Shown: positions 1 to 6,884, counted from the stretch's first letter. The stretch is 11,281 nucleotides of DNA from Planctomycetota bacterium (GCA_023429275.1 JAEYWB010000917.1:1-11281); one strand, 5' to 3'. Notes: generated from the sequence alone by a model not told the origin. Numbers and translations: made by a program.

Positions 1-121
1 GTTCAAGACCCGTTCCGAGTGACGCCAGCTCCCGAACGGCCGCCGGGAGATGCTGCTCGGGATGGATGTTCGATCCGAGGGCAATGAGCGCCTCGACCGG
101 GCTCGCTCCCTCGTCAGACAT
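1..121 (-). CDS. folK: FolK (HPPK), N-terminal fragment, cut by the window edge
   Basis: Likely 6-hydroxymethyl-7,8-dihydropterin pyrophosphokinase, which transfers pyrophosphate from ATP to hydroxymethyl-dihydropterin just before dihydropteroate synthase in folate synthesis. Only about 40 residues are visible. After a short MSDEGASP leader comes ALIALGSNIHPEQHL, the N-terminal beta strand and LGSN pterin-site motif that mark HPPK, followed by an AVRELASLG helix. The ATG at 121-119 overlaps the end of folB by 8 bases (folB stop at 116-114), the usual sign of translational coupling. No strong Shine-Dalgarno is visible; a GGGA lies about 9 bases upstream inside folB. Known of the family: about 160 residues, so most of the gene lies to the left of the window. 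The identification rests on the LGSN motif plus the folB neighbour; I am fairly sure. Confidence 0.85.
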   Translation of the reverse strand, partial: MSDEGASPVEALIALGSNIHPEQHLPAAVRELASLGTGLE

Positions 122-479
122 CGGATCGGTCCCGCTCGATCGTGACGCCGACCGACCGGGCGAAACGGAGGGCCCCCGGCTTACGGATCGTCACCCGGAC
201 CCGCTCGATCCGCGCATCCTGCTGAAAACAAAGGCTCGCCACCTGCTCGGCAAGCCCCTCGACGAGCTTGAACCGCCTCTCCTCGACGTGCCGGATCACC
301 GCCTTCGTCAGCGTCCGGTAGTTCACGGTCCGCTCGATGTCGTCGCTCCTGCCCGCCTCGCGGCAATCGCACGTCAGCCCGATCGTCAGGAGGACGTCCT
401 GGCGGTTCTCCTGCTCCTCGGGATTGATCCCGATGTAGGTGCGAAGGAGGAGGTCTTCGATCTCGATACAGTCCGGCAT
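114..479 (-). CDS. folB: Dihydroneopterin aldolase / FolX-like dihydroneopterin-triphosphate epimerase
   Basis: A 121-residue protein of the DHNA/FolX family (tunnelling fold, cytoplasmic oligomer). FolB cleaves dihydroneopterin to hydroxymethyl-dihydropterin and glycolaldehyde. FolX epimerises dihydroneopterin triphosphate on the route to monapterin. Family marks: LRTYIGINPEEQ (12-23), the NYRTLTKA segment (53-60) with Tyr54, RFKLVEGLAE (69-78) with Glu74, and RKPGALRFARSV (99-110) with the conserved Lys100. From memory of the two E. coli proteins, the LRT-IGI, NRQD, NYRT-TK, HVE-RF and ALR-A-SV signatures look closer to FolX than to FolB, whereas KPGA is the FolB-like form, so the exact reaction is open. 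It overlaps folK downstream by 8 bases. The pteridine reductase-like gene lies 162 bases upstream on the same strand. The ATG start fits family length (about 120); a weak GGAAAG lies upstream of it. Confidence 0.88.
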   Translation of the reverse strand: MPDCIEIEDLLLRTYIGINPEEQENRQDVLLTIGLTCDCREAGRSDDIERTVNYRTLTKAVIRHVEERRFKLVEGLAEQVASLCFQQDARIERVRVTIRKPGALRFARSVGVTIERDRSDV

Positions 480-541
480 GGGTCTTTCCGTCAGGACGGA
501 TGCATTCGTCGAATGGTGATCTGTTTGAGCATCCTGAGCAG

Positions 542-569
542 TCAGCGTTCAGCACTCAGCACACAGCAC
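542..569. repeat. Heptad tandem array, four units, consensus TCAGCAC
   Basis: Four contiguous 7-base units in the gap between the reductase stop and folB. Units 2 and 3 are identical TCAGCAC. Unit 1 differs at its last two bases and unit 4 at its first. The total of 28 bp is not a multiple of 3. The flank contains the inverted pairs GTCAGC (541-546) / GCTGAC (573-578) and TCAGCA (556-561) / TGCTGA (572-577), so the transcript could fold here. The array lies 3' of the reductase gene and 5' of folB on the minus strand. Its role is unknown. Confidence 0.75.
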
Positions 570-641
570 TCTGCTGACAGCTGATTGCTCGGATCAAGGT
601 CCTGTACTCGAACCAATGCACCCGATCGGGACATGCGGGAT

Positions 642-1394
642 TCAATCCTTGTGTCCCACCATGAGCTCCTGTCCGCCCGTGACGTGCAGGATCTCTCCAT
701 TCATAAAGTCATTGCACAGGAGAAACAGTGCGGCGTCCACAATCTGGCCGACATTTCCCACTCGGCCGACCGGGATTCCCCTGGCCAGCTGTTCGAAGGC
801 GGCCTGGTCGAACCCGGGGGGCGGCAGAATCGCGCCGGGAGCGATGCCGTTCACCCGGATCCGGTCGCCGATCTCCTGGGCGAGAAGCTGCGTCAGCGCC
901 GCAAGCCCCGCCTTGGCGGCGGTGTAGGCGGCGTGCCCCGGGACCGGATGAGTCCCCCGCCAGTCGATGATGTTGATGATGTTGCCGGCCCGCCCCGCGG
1001 GAAGCTGCCGGGCGAAGGCCTGCGAGAGGAAGAACGGCGACTTGAGATTGATCGCCGCATGGCGATCCCAGTTCTCCTCGGTCGTATCCGCGAGCGAGCC
1101 CTTCTCGAAGATCCCGGCCGAGTTGATCAGGATGTCGGCCGCTGCGAACTCCCTTCGAAGAGCCGCGAAGACCGCATCGACCGCCGCGATCGGATTCGCG
1201 AGATCGGCCTGGACGCAGGCGACGTCACGCCCCTCCCCGCAAAGGGTGCTGACCAGTTCCTCCGCCGCCTCGCGCGAGCCTCCGTAGTGCACGAGGACGC
1301 AGGCGCCGCGCCGGGCGAGCCCCTCCACGAGGGACCGGCCGATCCGGACCGCACCGCCGGTGACGATCGCTGTCCTTCCCACAAGGTCCGACAT
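642..1394 (-). CDS. Pteridine reductase-type short-chain dehydrogenase (PTR1/FolM-like)
   Basis: A 250-residue classical short-chain dehydrogenase, probably an NADPH-dependent reductase of dihydropterins (dihydromonapterin or dihydrobiopterin, perhaps dihydrofolate). Seen: nucleotide-binding TGGAVRIG (12-19) with Arg17, QADLAN (62-67), NSAG (91-94), YTAAK (157-161) and VNGIAPG (181-187). The residue 13 before Tyr157 is Asp144, not the usual SDR serine. The Asp-Tyr-Lys triad with this spacing is what is known for trypanosomatid PTR1, and Arg in the glycine motif also matches that family. The setting beside folB/folK and a carbinolamine dehydratase supports a pterin substrate. Start: an upstream in-frame ATG would add 22 residues, but family length and the AGGAAG just before 1394 favour this start. 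An ordinary 3-oxoacyl-ACP reductase-like SDR is the alternative; the aspartate argues against it. Confidence 0.82.
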   Translation of the reverse strand: MSDLVGRTAIVTGGAVRIGRSLVEGLARRGACVLVHYGGSREAAEELVSTLCGEGRDVACVQADLANPIAAVDAVFAALRREFAAADILINSAGIFEKGSLADTTEENWDRHAAINLKSPFFLSQAFARQLPAGRAGNIINIIDWRGTHPVPGHAAYTAAKAGLAALTQLLAQEIGDRIRVNGIAPGAILPPPGFDQAAFEQLARGIPVGRVGNVGQIVDAALFLLCNDFMNGEILHVTGGQELMVGHKD

Positions 1395-1432
1395 GACTTC
1401 CTGCAGATGACGACTCGGGTTCGAGACTCGGG

Positions 1433-1438
1433 ATTGTA
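1433..1438 (-). promoter_or_regulatory. Possible -10 box (TACAAT) for the reductase gene
   Basis: TACAAT on the minus strand lies 38 bases upstream of the chosen ATG and matches the sigma-70 -10 consensus in five of six bases. No good TTGACA-like box is found 16-18 bases further up (GTGGCC at best), so the call is weak. Between box and start is an 8-base direct repeat GACTCGGG at 1412-1419 and 1425-1432, 13 bases apart, which could be an operator or chance. Confidence 0.28.
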
Positions 1439-1641
1439 GCCCGTTTCGCGATCTGGCCACCGAATCCCCGGCTCATTCGCGTCCTGTTCAGCACCGCGGA
1501 GCGTCCACCCCATGGCGGCCCTTGGGACAGATCGTGCGGACTCGCTGCCGGCCGTTGGCGTTTGCGGTTTCGACCGGCTACACATCGGGCTGTCCGCCCC
1601 TCTCCCCCGGGGGCCTCGCGAACGACTTCGTCCAACGCATC

Positions 1642-1647
1642 AGGAGG
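1642..1647 (+). promoter_or_regulatory. Strong Shine-Dalgarno (AGGAGG) fixing the phhB start
   Basis: A perfect AGGAGG ends 5 bases before the ATG at 1653. The frame stays open upstream to 1512, but this ribosome site and family length place the start at 1653. It is the strongest ribosome site in the window. Further upstream, TTGGCG (1555-1560) and TACACA (1579-1584), 18 bases apart, are a very weak promoter candidate. Confidence 0.8.
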
Positions 1648-1652
1648 TCCTC

Positions 1653-2006
1653 ATGGCCGAGAAAACGAACGACATTGTCCTGACCGCAGAACAGATCGAG
1701 GCCGCTTTGAAGGAACTCCCCGGCTGGGAGGTCCGCGACGGCTGGCTCCGCCGCAAATACACGACCCCCGGCTGGCCGCACACGCTGATGCTCACCAATG
1801 CCATCGGCTACGTCGCCGAAGCGGCGTGGCACCACCCGGATCTCGAGCTCGGCTACGCGCAGGTCGTGGTCAAGATCCAGACGCACCGCGTCCGCTCGAT
1901 CACCGACAGCGACGTCGCCCTGGCAAAGCAGATCGACGCCGTCGCGATGTGGAAACCCGAGGCCGGCTCACCGCTCGGCGGGTTCCCGAAGAACTGGGTG
2001 AAGTAA
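1653..2006 (+). CDS. phhB: Pterin-4a-carbinolamine dehydratase
   Basis: A 117-residue cytoplasmic enzyme that dehydrates 4a-hydroxytetrahydropterin to quinonoid dihydropterin, recycling the cofactor after aromatic amino acid hydroxylation. The PCD signature is complete: Glu56, the His60-His61-Pro62 triplet, Tyr68, His78 and Asp87, with the standard spacings. The N-terminal half has the family's ELPGWEV and LRRKYTTPGW segments. The C-terminus (AVAMWKPEAG onward) is longer than in the shortest PCDs, as in a subgroup I recall from several bacterial phyla. It is divergent from the pteridine reductase-like gene with 258 bases between them, so both may be controlled from that gap. No phenylalanine hydroxylase gene lies in the window, so its hydroxylase partner, if any, is elsewhere. 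Some bacterial PCDs are instead linked to molybdopterin; that cannot be told here. Confidence 0.93.
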   Translation: MAEKTNDIVLTAEQIEAALKELPGWEVRDGWLRRKYTTPGWPHTLMLTNAIGYVAEAAWHHPDLELGYAQVVVKIQTHRVRSITDSDVALAKQIDAVAMWKPEAGSPLGGFPKNWVK

Positions 2007-2007
2007 A

Positions 2008-2035
2008 GGTTAGAGGTGAGTGGTGAGAGGTTAGA
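2008..2035. repeat. Heptad tandem array, four units, consensus GGTKAGA
   Basis: Four contiguous 7-base units begin one base after the phhB stop codon. Units 1 and 4 are GGTTAGA, unit 3 is GGTGAGA and unit 2 is GGTGAGT. Unit size and copy number equal those of the array at 542-569, but the sequence is different. The array sits between the convergent genes phhB and the FG-GAP/sialidase gene. Function unknown. Confidence 0.75.
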
Positions 2036-2067
2036 GAGGAATGCCGTTGGCTCGGCTCCTTCCCCAT

Positions 2068-2097
2068 GGCCCTTGCTCGTTCTGGCGAGAAGGGGCC
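2068..2097. terminator. Imperfect hairpin between convergent genes, possible two-way terminator
   Basis: A 12-pair stem (2068-2079 with 2086-2097) closes a 6-base loop, with one G-T wobble (2073/2092) and one G-A mismatch (2075/2090). It lies about 60 bases after phhB and about 30 bases after the stop of the gene on the other strand, where a shared terminator would be expected. No T-run follows on either strand, so it is not a textbook intrinsic terminator. It may instead be a dispersed intergenic repeat. Confidence 0.35.
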
Positions 2098-2128
2098 TCC
2101 ACAAGAGCGCGACACAGGTGACGTTCTT

Positions 2129-5100
2129 TCACTTGCCGGCGGTGGGAAGCCCCGGCCAGGTGCCGTCCTGAATCGGCTGGAGATCGAGCTTCGCCGGGTC
2201 GACCACGACGTGACGGAGCTTCTGACGTTTCCAGGTGTAGAGGACATGGACGCGGCCGTCCGCCGTCTCGATACAGGCGGGGTACGAGAATTCCCCCTTC
2301 TCGTTCTCCAGGATCGCCCCCGCCTGCCAGGTCTCGCCGTCGTCACTGACCGCGATATTGAGCAGTGCCCTGCTCCGCGGCGTGCCGCTCGAGCGGCGGG
2401 TGTGGTTATAGACGAGCAGGAACCGGCCATCCTTGAGCGTCACGGCGTCGATCCCGGAGTTGGGGTTCGGCAGGCTCGTGGCGGTCATCTTCGACCATGT
2501 CCGGCCGCCGTCGGATGAGGTCGCCGTCGAGACGACTTCTTCCTTCGTCCGGCAGAGGATCTGCAGCTTGCCATCCTTGTGACGGAGAATCGTCGGCTGG
2601 ATCGCGTTGAACTCCTCCTTCGTGTGGATCGGCCCGATTCGCTCCCAGCTCCACCCCTGATCGCGACTCCGCTCGATGTGAACGGTCCAGCCGTCGTACT
2701 CGGTGCTCGATCCGCAGACGAGCGTCCCGTCCGGGAGCTCGATCGCCTTGTTCTTCACCGGCCCGTCGATCGTCTCCGGCAGCCGGACCGGCCGGCTCCA
2801 GGTCGCGCCGTTGTCGGTCGACTCCGTTCGCATCCCCCACCAGGTACTCGGGCTCGGGCCGCACTTGTAGAACAGGACCAGCGGACCGTTCGAAAACTGG
2901 TGGAGGACCGGGTTCCAGCAGGGATGCCGCAGCGAGGCGTGCTGAACCCCATTGGCGACCTCGACGGGGGCGGTCCAGCGGCCATCGAGCTGTCGCGACA
3001 CCCAGATCCCGACGTCTTTCGTTCCTTCCTTCTCTCCGCCGAACCAGGCGGCGACGAGTCCTTGCTTCGTCTCGGCGAGCGTCCCGGCGTGGCACTCGGG
3101 GAACGGAGCGGATTCGTAGAGAAACTCCCGCGAGACGATCCCGGGGGGAAGTGCGGCCTCGGTCGACGTCTCCGAAGTCTTTCCTTCCGAAGCCTTGGTC
3201 ATGCGACTGTTGGCCTGGTAGTAGAGGAAACCGTCCTCCGCGCCGACAAGAAGATCGGGAACGCCGTTCTTATCCCAGTCGACGGCGGTCGGGCTGGTCG
3301 AGTGCCCGGCGAGAACCCGGGTGGAGAGCTTTCCGCGGTCGGCGAACCAGAACTGCGTCCCCTCCTTCCGGACCTGCTCCAGCAGCGTTGCATTCGGCCC
3401 GTTAACGAGGAGGTCGAGATCCCCGTCGCCATCCCAGTCGGTCAGCCAGATCTTGCGGCGGCCGCTCGGTCCCGCCCGGCGCGCATTCAGGCGAAGGAGG
3501 TCATCCTTCTTCCCGGCGACCACGTTATGGTTCGAGTCGAATTCGCACGCCCCCTCCATCGAGAAGCAGCGCACGGGGGGCTGGAGGCCGAGCCGGCCCG
3601 AGTCGTTCCGCGTCCGGCGATACCACGCGAGATATCCCTCGTGGTCAATCGCCACAAGATCGTTGAGGCCATCCCGGTCGAGGTCGACGACGAGCGGCGT
3701 CGTCCGCCACTGGATCGCCAGTTCGCCATCCTTCGGGTTCCACCAGTTCCATTCCGGCTTCGGGGCGTTCGCCGGGTCTTTCCAGTCGACGACGACCGGG
3801 GCCGGCGCCGCCAGTTCGGGGGCTTCCCGCGTCCCGATGTTGCGGCACCAGACGATCTTTCCCCAGATCGAGTTGAGGAGCAGGTCGAGCTTGCCGTCGT
3901 GATCCCAGTCGGCGACGCAGGGGGACGTATAACCCCACTTTGCCTCGGCCGGCCCCTGGATCGAGCCGTTCTCCCCCGCCTCGATCCGGAGCGTCTTTCC
4001 TCCGGCCGCCAGCCGCTGCGGACGAGCCCATCGCCGGGGTGAGCCGCCGAGGTTCCGGATGAACGAGACGTACCCGGCCGAGTCGCCGCAGATGATGTCC
4101 TGCTCCCCGTCGCCGTCCCAGTCGGCCGGAACCGGCGTCACCAGGGCGCCGCACTTCACATCGGCCGCCTGCTGCTGGAAGTAGACCGGCTGGTGAAAGA
4201 CCGGTGCCCCGTCCTTCTGGCGTCCTGTGTGCTCGATAAATGCGACCCGCCCGTCTTCGTCGCCGCAGATCAGGTCATCGTCGCCATCGCCATCCCAGTC
4301 GAAGGCGACCGGAAGAACCATCTCGAGATCCATCCTGAGGGGCTGACCGTCGCTCCCGGCAAGCTTGCGAGCGGCGGCATACTTCGGCTCGGTCCGCGTC
4401 CCGTCATTCTGGAAATACGAAAACCCGTCGAGGAACTCCCCGCACAGCAGATCGAGATCTCCATCGCCGTCGAAGTCGGCGAGGTTGGGCGAAGGACGGC
4501 CGTAGACGTCGACCGGCTTCCCGCCCGCTTCGATCTTGACCGGCTTGTCATAGGCGGGGGCGGCATCGGTCCCGGTGTTCCTGGCAAGGTAGACGAATCC
4601 GTGCAGCGGCCCGTTCGTCCACTTCCCGTTCTTGTCGTAAGCGTCGTCCCAGCCGTAGTCGTCCCAGGGGGCGAAGCCGATGACGACGTCGTGATCGCCA
4701 TCGCCGTCGTAGTCGAACAGCCGCCACTGCTTCTCGCGGGGCTTCTTCCAGGCGGCATCGACCGCTTCGGAAAGGTTGAGCTTCACCTGGCGGCTGCTCG
4801 TCCCTTCCTTGAGGAAGTCAACGAACTCTCGCGACTGCTCGAAGAACCGGGGCTTGCCGTCGACGTAAGAAACCTGGAGGTTCGCCGTCGCCGGACCGAT
4901 CCGCCGGCCAGGCCGGAAGAGGGGCCTCTTCCTGTCTCCCCCCGGGTTCTCGAAGAGGTACACACCGTTGTACGGCTTGTCCGGACAGGCGACGAGCAGA
5001 TCCGGGTCCCCATCGCCGTCATAGTCGCACGGAAGGGGCCATGCCCAGAGGCCGACGCCGAGGTCCACGACGAGGCCCGGATCGTTGTGGGAGATCCGTT

Positions 5101-5170
5101 CGAGAGAGGGTTCCGCGGCAACCGCTGAAAGAGCGACGAGAACGAGCAGGCAGGAGAGCGGTGTTCGCAT
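2129..5170 (-). CDS. Exported FG-GAP/VCBS repeat protein fused to a sialidase-like BNR domain
   Basis: A 1013-residue protein with an N-terminal signal peptide (hydrophobic to about residue 18, likely cut near VAA-EP at 19), so exported. Residues 40-650 carry nine calcium-loop motifs of the D-x-D-x-[DN]-G type starting at 49, 153, 232, 291, 350, 421, 496, 578 and 631, as in FG-GAP/VCBS beta propellers. A Ser/Thr/Glu-rich linker (655-677) leads to a sialidase-family domain (680-990) with Asp boxes at 784-791, 835-842 and 885-892 and a degenerate one near 941-948, plus WFGGEKEG, WNPVL and NPNSG segments typical of bacterial BNR sialidase-like proteins. An FRIP motif is absent and the GH33 arginine triad is not obvious, so sialidase activity is not assured; another glycan target is possible. 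Start: GGGAGG at 5182-5177, 6 bases before ATG. The GH10-like gene lies 196 bases upstream on the same strand. Confidence 0.9.
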   Translation of the reverse strand: MRTPLSCLLVLVALSAVAAEPSLERISHNDPGLVVDLGVGLWAWPLPCDYDGDGDPDLLVACPDKPYNGVYLFENPGGDRKRPLFRPGRRIGPATANLQVSYVDGKPRFFEQSREFVDFLKEGTSSRQVKLNLSEAVDAAWKKPREKQWRLFDYDGDGDHDVVIGFAPWDDYGWDDAYDKNGKWTNGPLHGFVYLARNTGTDAAPAYDKPVKIEAGGKPVDVYGRPSPNLADFDGDGDLDLLCGEFLDGFSYFQNDGTRTEPKYAAARKLAGSDGQPLRMDLEMVLPVAFDWDGDGDDDLICGDEDGRVAFIEHTGRQKDGAPVFHQPVYFQQQAADVKCGALVTPVPADWDGDGEQDIICGDSAGYVSFIRNLGGSPRRWARPQRLAAGGKTLRIEAGENGSIQGPAEAKWGYTSPCVADWDHDGKLDLLLNSIWGKIVWCRNIGTREAPELAAPAPVVVDWKDPANAPKPEWNWWNPKDGELAIQWRTTPLVVDLDRDGLNDLVAIDHEGYLAWYRRTRNDSGRLGLQPPVRCFSMEGACEFDSNHNVVAGKKDDLLRLNARRAGPSGRRKIWLTDWDGDGDLDLLVNGPNATLLEQVRKEGTQFWFADRGKLSTRVLAGHSTSPTAVDWDKNGVPDLLVGAEDGFLYYQANSRMTKASEGKTSETSTEAALPPGIVSREFLYESAPFPECHAGTLAETKQGLVAAWFGGEKEGTKDVGIWVSRQLDGRWTAPVEVANGVQHASLRHPCWNPVLHQFSNGPLVLFYKCGPSPSTWWGMRTESTDNGATWSRPVRLPETIDGPVKNKAIELPDGTLVCGSSTEYDGWTVHIERSRDQGWSWERIGPIHTKEEFNAIQPTILRHKDGKLQILCRTKEEVVSTATSSDGGRTWSKMTATSLPNPNSGIDAVTLKDGRFLLVYNHTRRSSGTPRSRALLNIAVSDDGETWQAGAILENEKGEFSYPACIETADGRVHVLYTWKRQKLRHVVVDPAKLDLQPIQDGTWPGLPTAGK

Positions 5171-5176
5171 GAAGAA

Positions 5177-5182
5177 CCTCCC
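5177..5182 (-). promoter_or_regulatory. Shine-Dalgarno (GGGAGG) of the FG-GAP/sialidase gene
   Basis: GGGAGG lies 6 bases upstream of the ATG at 5170-5168 and supports that start, as does the signal peptide that follows directly. In the remaining gap up to 5366 I see no convincing promoter. Confidence 0.65.
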
Positions 5183-5366
5183 GATTCATCTGGAGCGCGG
5201 CGAGGAAGTAGGGAGAGGCATCTTGGCAAACGCGTCTCGACCGATCCACCCGGAGAAGACACCGATTCACCGCGATGCACCAGCGGAACGCGCGATGGCG
5301 ATGTGCCAGGGGAGCGCGGCAAGCCACGACCGGGCTCCCACCTGCGGCGAAGCGTTCGGGCCTGGC

Positions 5367-6884
5367 TCAGCGCACGAATTCCTTCGAGTCGAACGGAGAC
5401 TCCGGCCGCTTCCCCGCTTCCCGCAGCACTTCGAGCCCGGGCTTCGGCTTGCCGTCCGCGCGGACGAGGCCGGCATGCGGAAAGCGATGCGGTGCTCCGT
5501 CCGAAAGATGACTGACATACACGCCGCTGACGACCGGCTTCGCCGCCAGCATCGGCAGCACCGAGTCGAGCCACTCCGCCTGGGCCGACTCCGACCACGA
5601 CGACTTCCAGACGCCTGACTCGACCGGGATCTCAACACTCGCTTGAGGATCGGGCCCCGAGTTCGAAGGACAGGCGAGAATGACGTGAATCTGAATCCCC
5701 AGCAGGCTCCACATGTCGACCAGCCGGGAGATCGACAGGCGATCGCGCGAGAGCGATCCGCGCCCCTTGTAGCCGGCGGCGATCTCGAGCGTCACCCCGG
5801 TCAGGCCGAGGTTCGACCGGATCAGCGCGTCGACGAACTGGAATGCGGTCAGCCGGTGCTGCCCGCGCGCCTGGTATTCCCCCCAGGGCTGCGCGACGCG
5901 GACGAAGAACTGCGAATCGCTGTCGCGGCGGGAGGCGGTCTCCAGCGTCCTCGCGACCAGGGCGAGGCGATGCTCTTCGGACAGCCCCAGCGCCCCGCCG
6001 AGGTTCCCGCAGGCGGAGACCTCCCACATCCGGATCCGTCCCTGGTAGCGACCGACCGCGGTCTCGACGTAGTCGCAGACGAAGCTCGGGAGGTTCAGCG
6101 TGTCGCTCGCCCATGGGGTGAGCCACTCCGGAAGCCCGCCGGCGCTGAGATCGATCAGCGGACCGCCGACGACCACCATCCGGTTGTCGATGCCGTACTG
6201 AACGAGGGCGTCGACCTCGTCCCACTGGCAGTCCCCCTCCACCGCCTCGATCCGGGTCCATTCGATCGGCACGATGACCGATGTCATCGACCGCCGCATC
6301 ATCTCCTTCAGAGGAGAGGCGAGAATCGCCGAGTCGAGCGTGCATCCGACGAGCGAAGGGGGATGATTCATGCTCACCCGCATGCTCGCCGTCCGCTGGA
6401 CGACATAGGCGTCCATCAGGACATCCGCCGCCGTGCAGGCGATCTTCAGCCCTTCGGCAGCGAGGCGGGTTGCGTCGGCCGGCGTCTCCTGGGCCTGGCT
6501 CGCTTCGGCAAACTTCCGGAACGCCTCCCTTGCGAGATTGCGGAACCGGTCCGGGATCGTCATCCGGACCTGCTCCCAGGCCGCGGACTGATCGCGAAGC
6601 TCGGAGAGCTTTCCGCGGAGCAGCTCGACAGCCAGGACGTACGGGACCTCCCGCTCGGGAAGCGACGCGGTCGTCAGGACCGGCCGGCCGAACCCTTCGA
6701 CGGGAAACGGAACATGGACCTTGCCGCTCTCCGAGGTCTGGCGGCGGAAGAGAGCGACCGCACCTTCGGTCTCGACGCGGGTGACATAGACGCGGCCGTC
6801 GACGCCGGTGATGTATCCCTGCCGCATCTCGGGACAGCGGTCCATGAGCTCGGGCGGATCAACAACGAATCGCATGACGCCCAT
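5367..6884 (-). CDS. GH10 (xylanase)-like barrel protein lacking canonical catalytic glutamates
   Basis: A 505-residue protein without signal peptide, so probably cytoplasmic. The N-terminal 160 residues are a mixed, partly helical region. From about 165 to 490 it resembles a GH10 TIM barrel: VPIEWTRIEAVEGDCQWDEVD (205-225) stands where GH10 has its first core strand and helix, RIRMWEVSACGN (283-294) where the WDVVNE acid/base motif belongs, GVTLEIAAGY (363-372) and IQIHVILACPS (397-407) as later strands, and GLVRADGKPKPGLEVL (472-487) like the GH10 C-terminus. At the acid/base position the alignment gives Cys292 or nearby, not Glu, and the strand expected to carry ITELD has no acid, so classical xylanase activity is doubtful. 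Glu288 or Glu367 could serve a different chemistry. The start at 6884 lacks a clear ribosome site; Met4 is an alternative. Confidence 0.7.
   Translation of the reverse strand: MGVMRFVVDPPELMDRCPEMRQGYITGVDGRVYVTRVETEGAVALFRRQTSESGKVHVPFPVEGFGRPVLTTASLPEREVPYVLAVELLRGKLSELRDQSAAWEQVRMTIPDRFRNLAREAFRKFAEASQAQETPADATRLAAEGLKIACTAADVLMDAYVVQRTASMRVSMNHPPSLVGCTLDSAILASPLKEMMRRSMTSVIVPIEWTRIEAVEGDCQWDEVDALVQYGIDNRMVVVGGPLIDLSAGGLPEWLTPWASDTLNLPSFVCDYVETAVGRYQGRIRMWEVSACGNLGGALGLSEEHRLALVARTLETASRRDSDSQFFVRVAQPWGEYQARGQHRLTAFQFVDALIRSNLGLTGVTLEIAAGYKGRGSLSRDRLSISRLVDMWSLLGIQIHVILACPSNSGPDPQASVEIPVESGVWKSSWSESAQAEWLDSVLPMLAAKPVVSGVYVSHLSDGAPHRFPHAGLVRADGKPKPGLEVLREAGKRPESPFDSKEFVR

Noticed and set aside
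1395..1460. N-terminal extension of the pteridine reductase-like gene by 22 codons
   Set aside because: The added residues are Arg/Ser-rich and precede the glycine motif beyond family length; a ribosome site lies before 1394 and the TACAAT box lies inside the extension.
1604..1613. Palindrome CCCCCGGGGG in the phhB leader
   Set aside because: A simple C-run followed by a G-run in GC-rich DNA, with no second copy or paired element; too little to call a site.
2579..4042. Long open frame on the plus strand opposite the FG-GAP/sialidase gene
   Set aside because: It mirrors a strongly supported gene on the other strand. Its composition (Arg/Pro/Val/Asp-rich, no domain) is that of antisense frames in GC-rich DNA, and it has no ribosome site.
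3428..5020. Recurring DNA words around CCATCCCAGTCG suggesting a DNA repeat
   Set aside because: They encode the repeated calcium-loop motif of the FG-GAP protein; the repeat is at the protein level.
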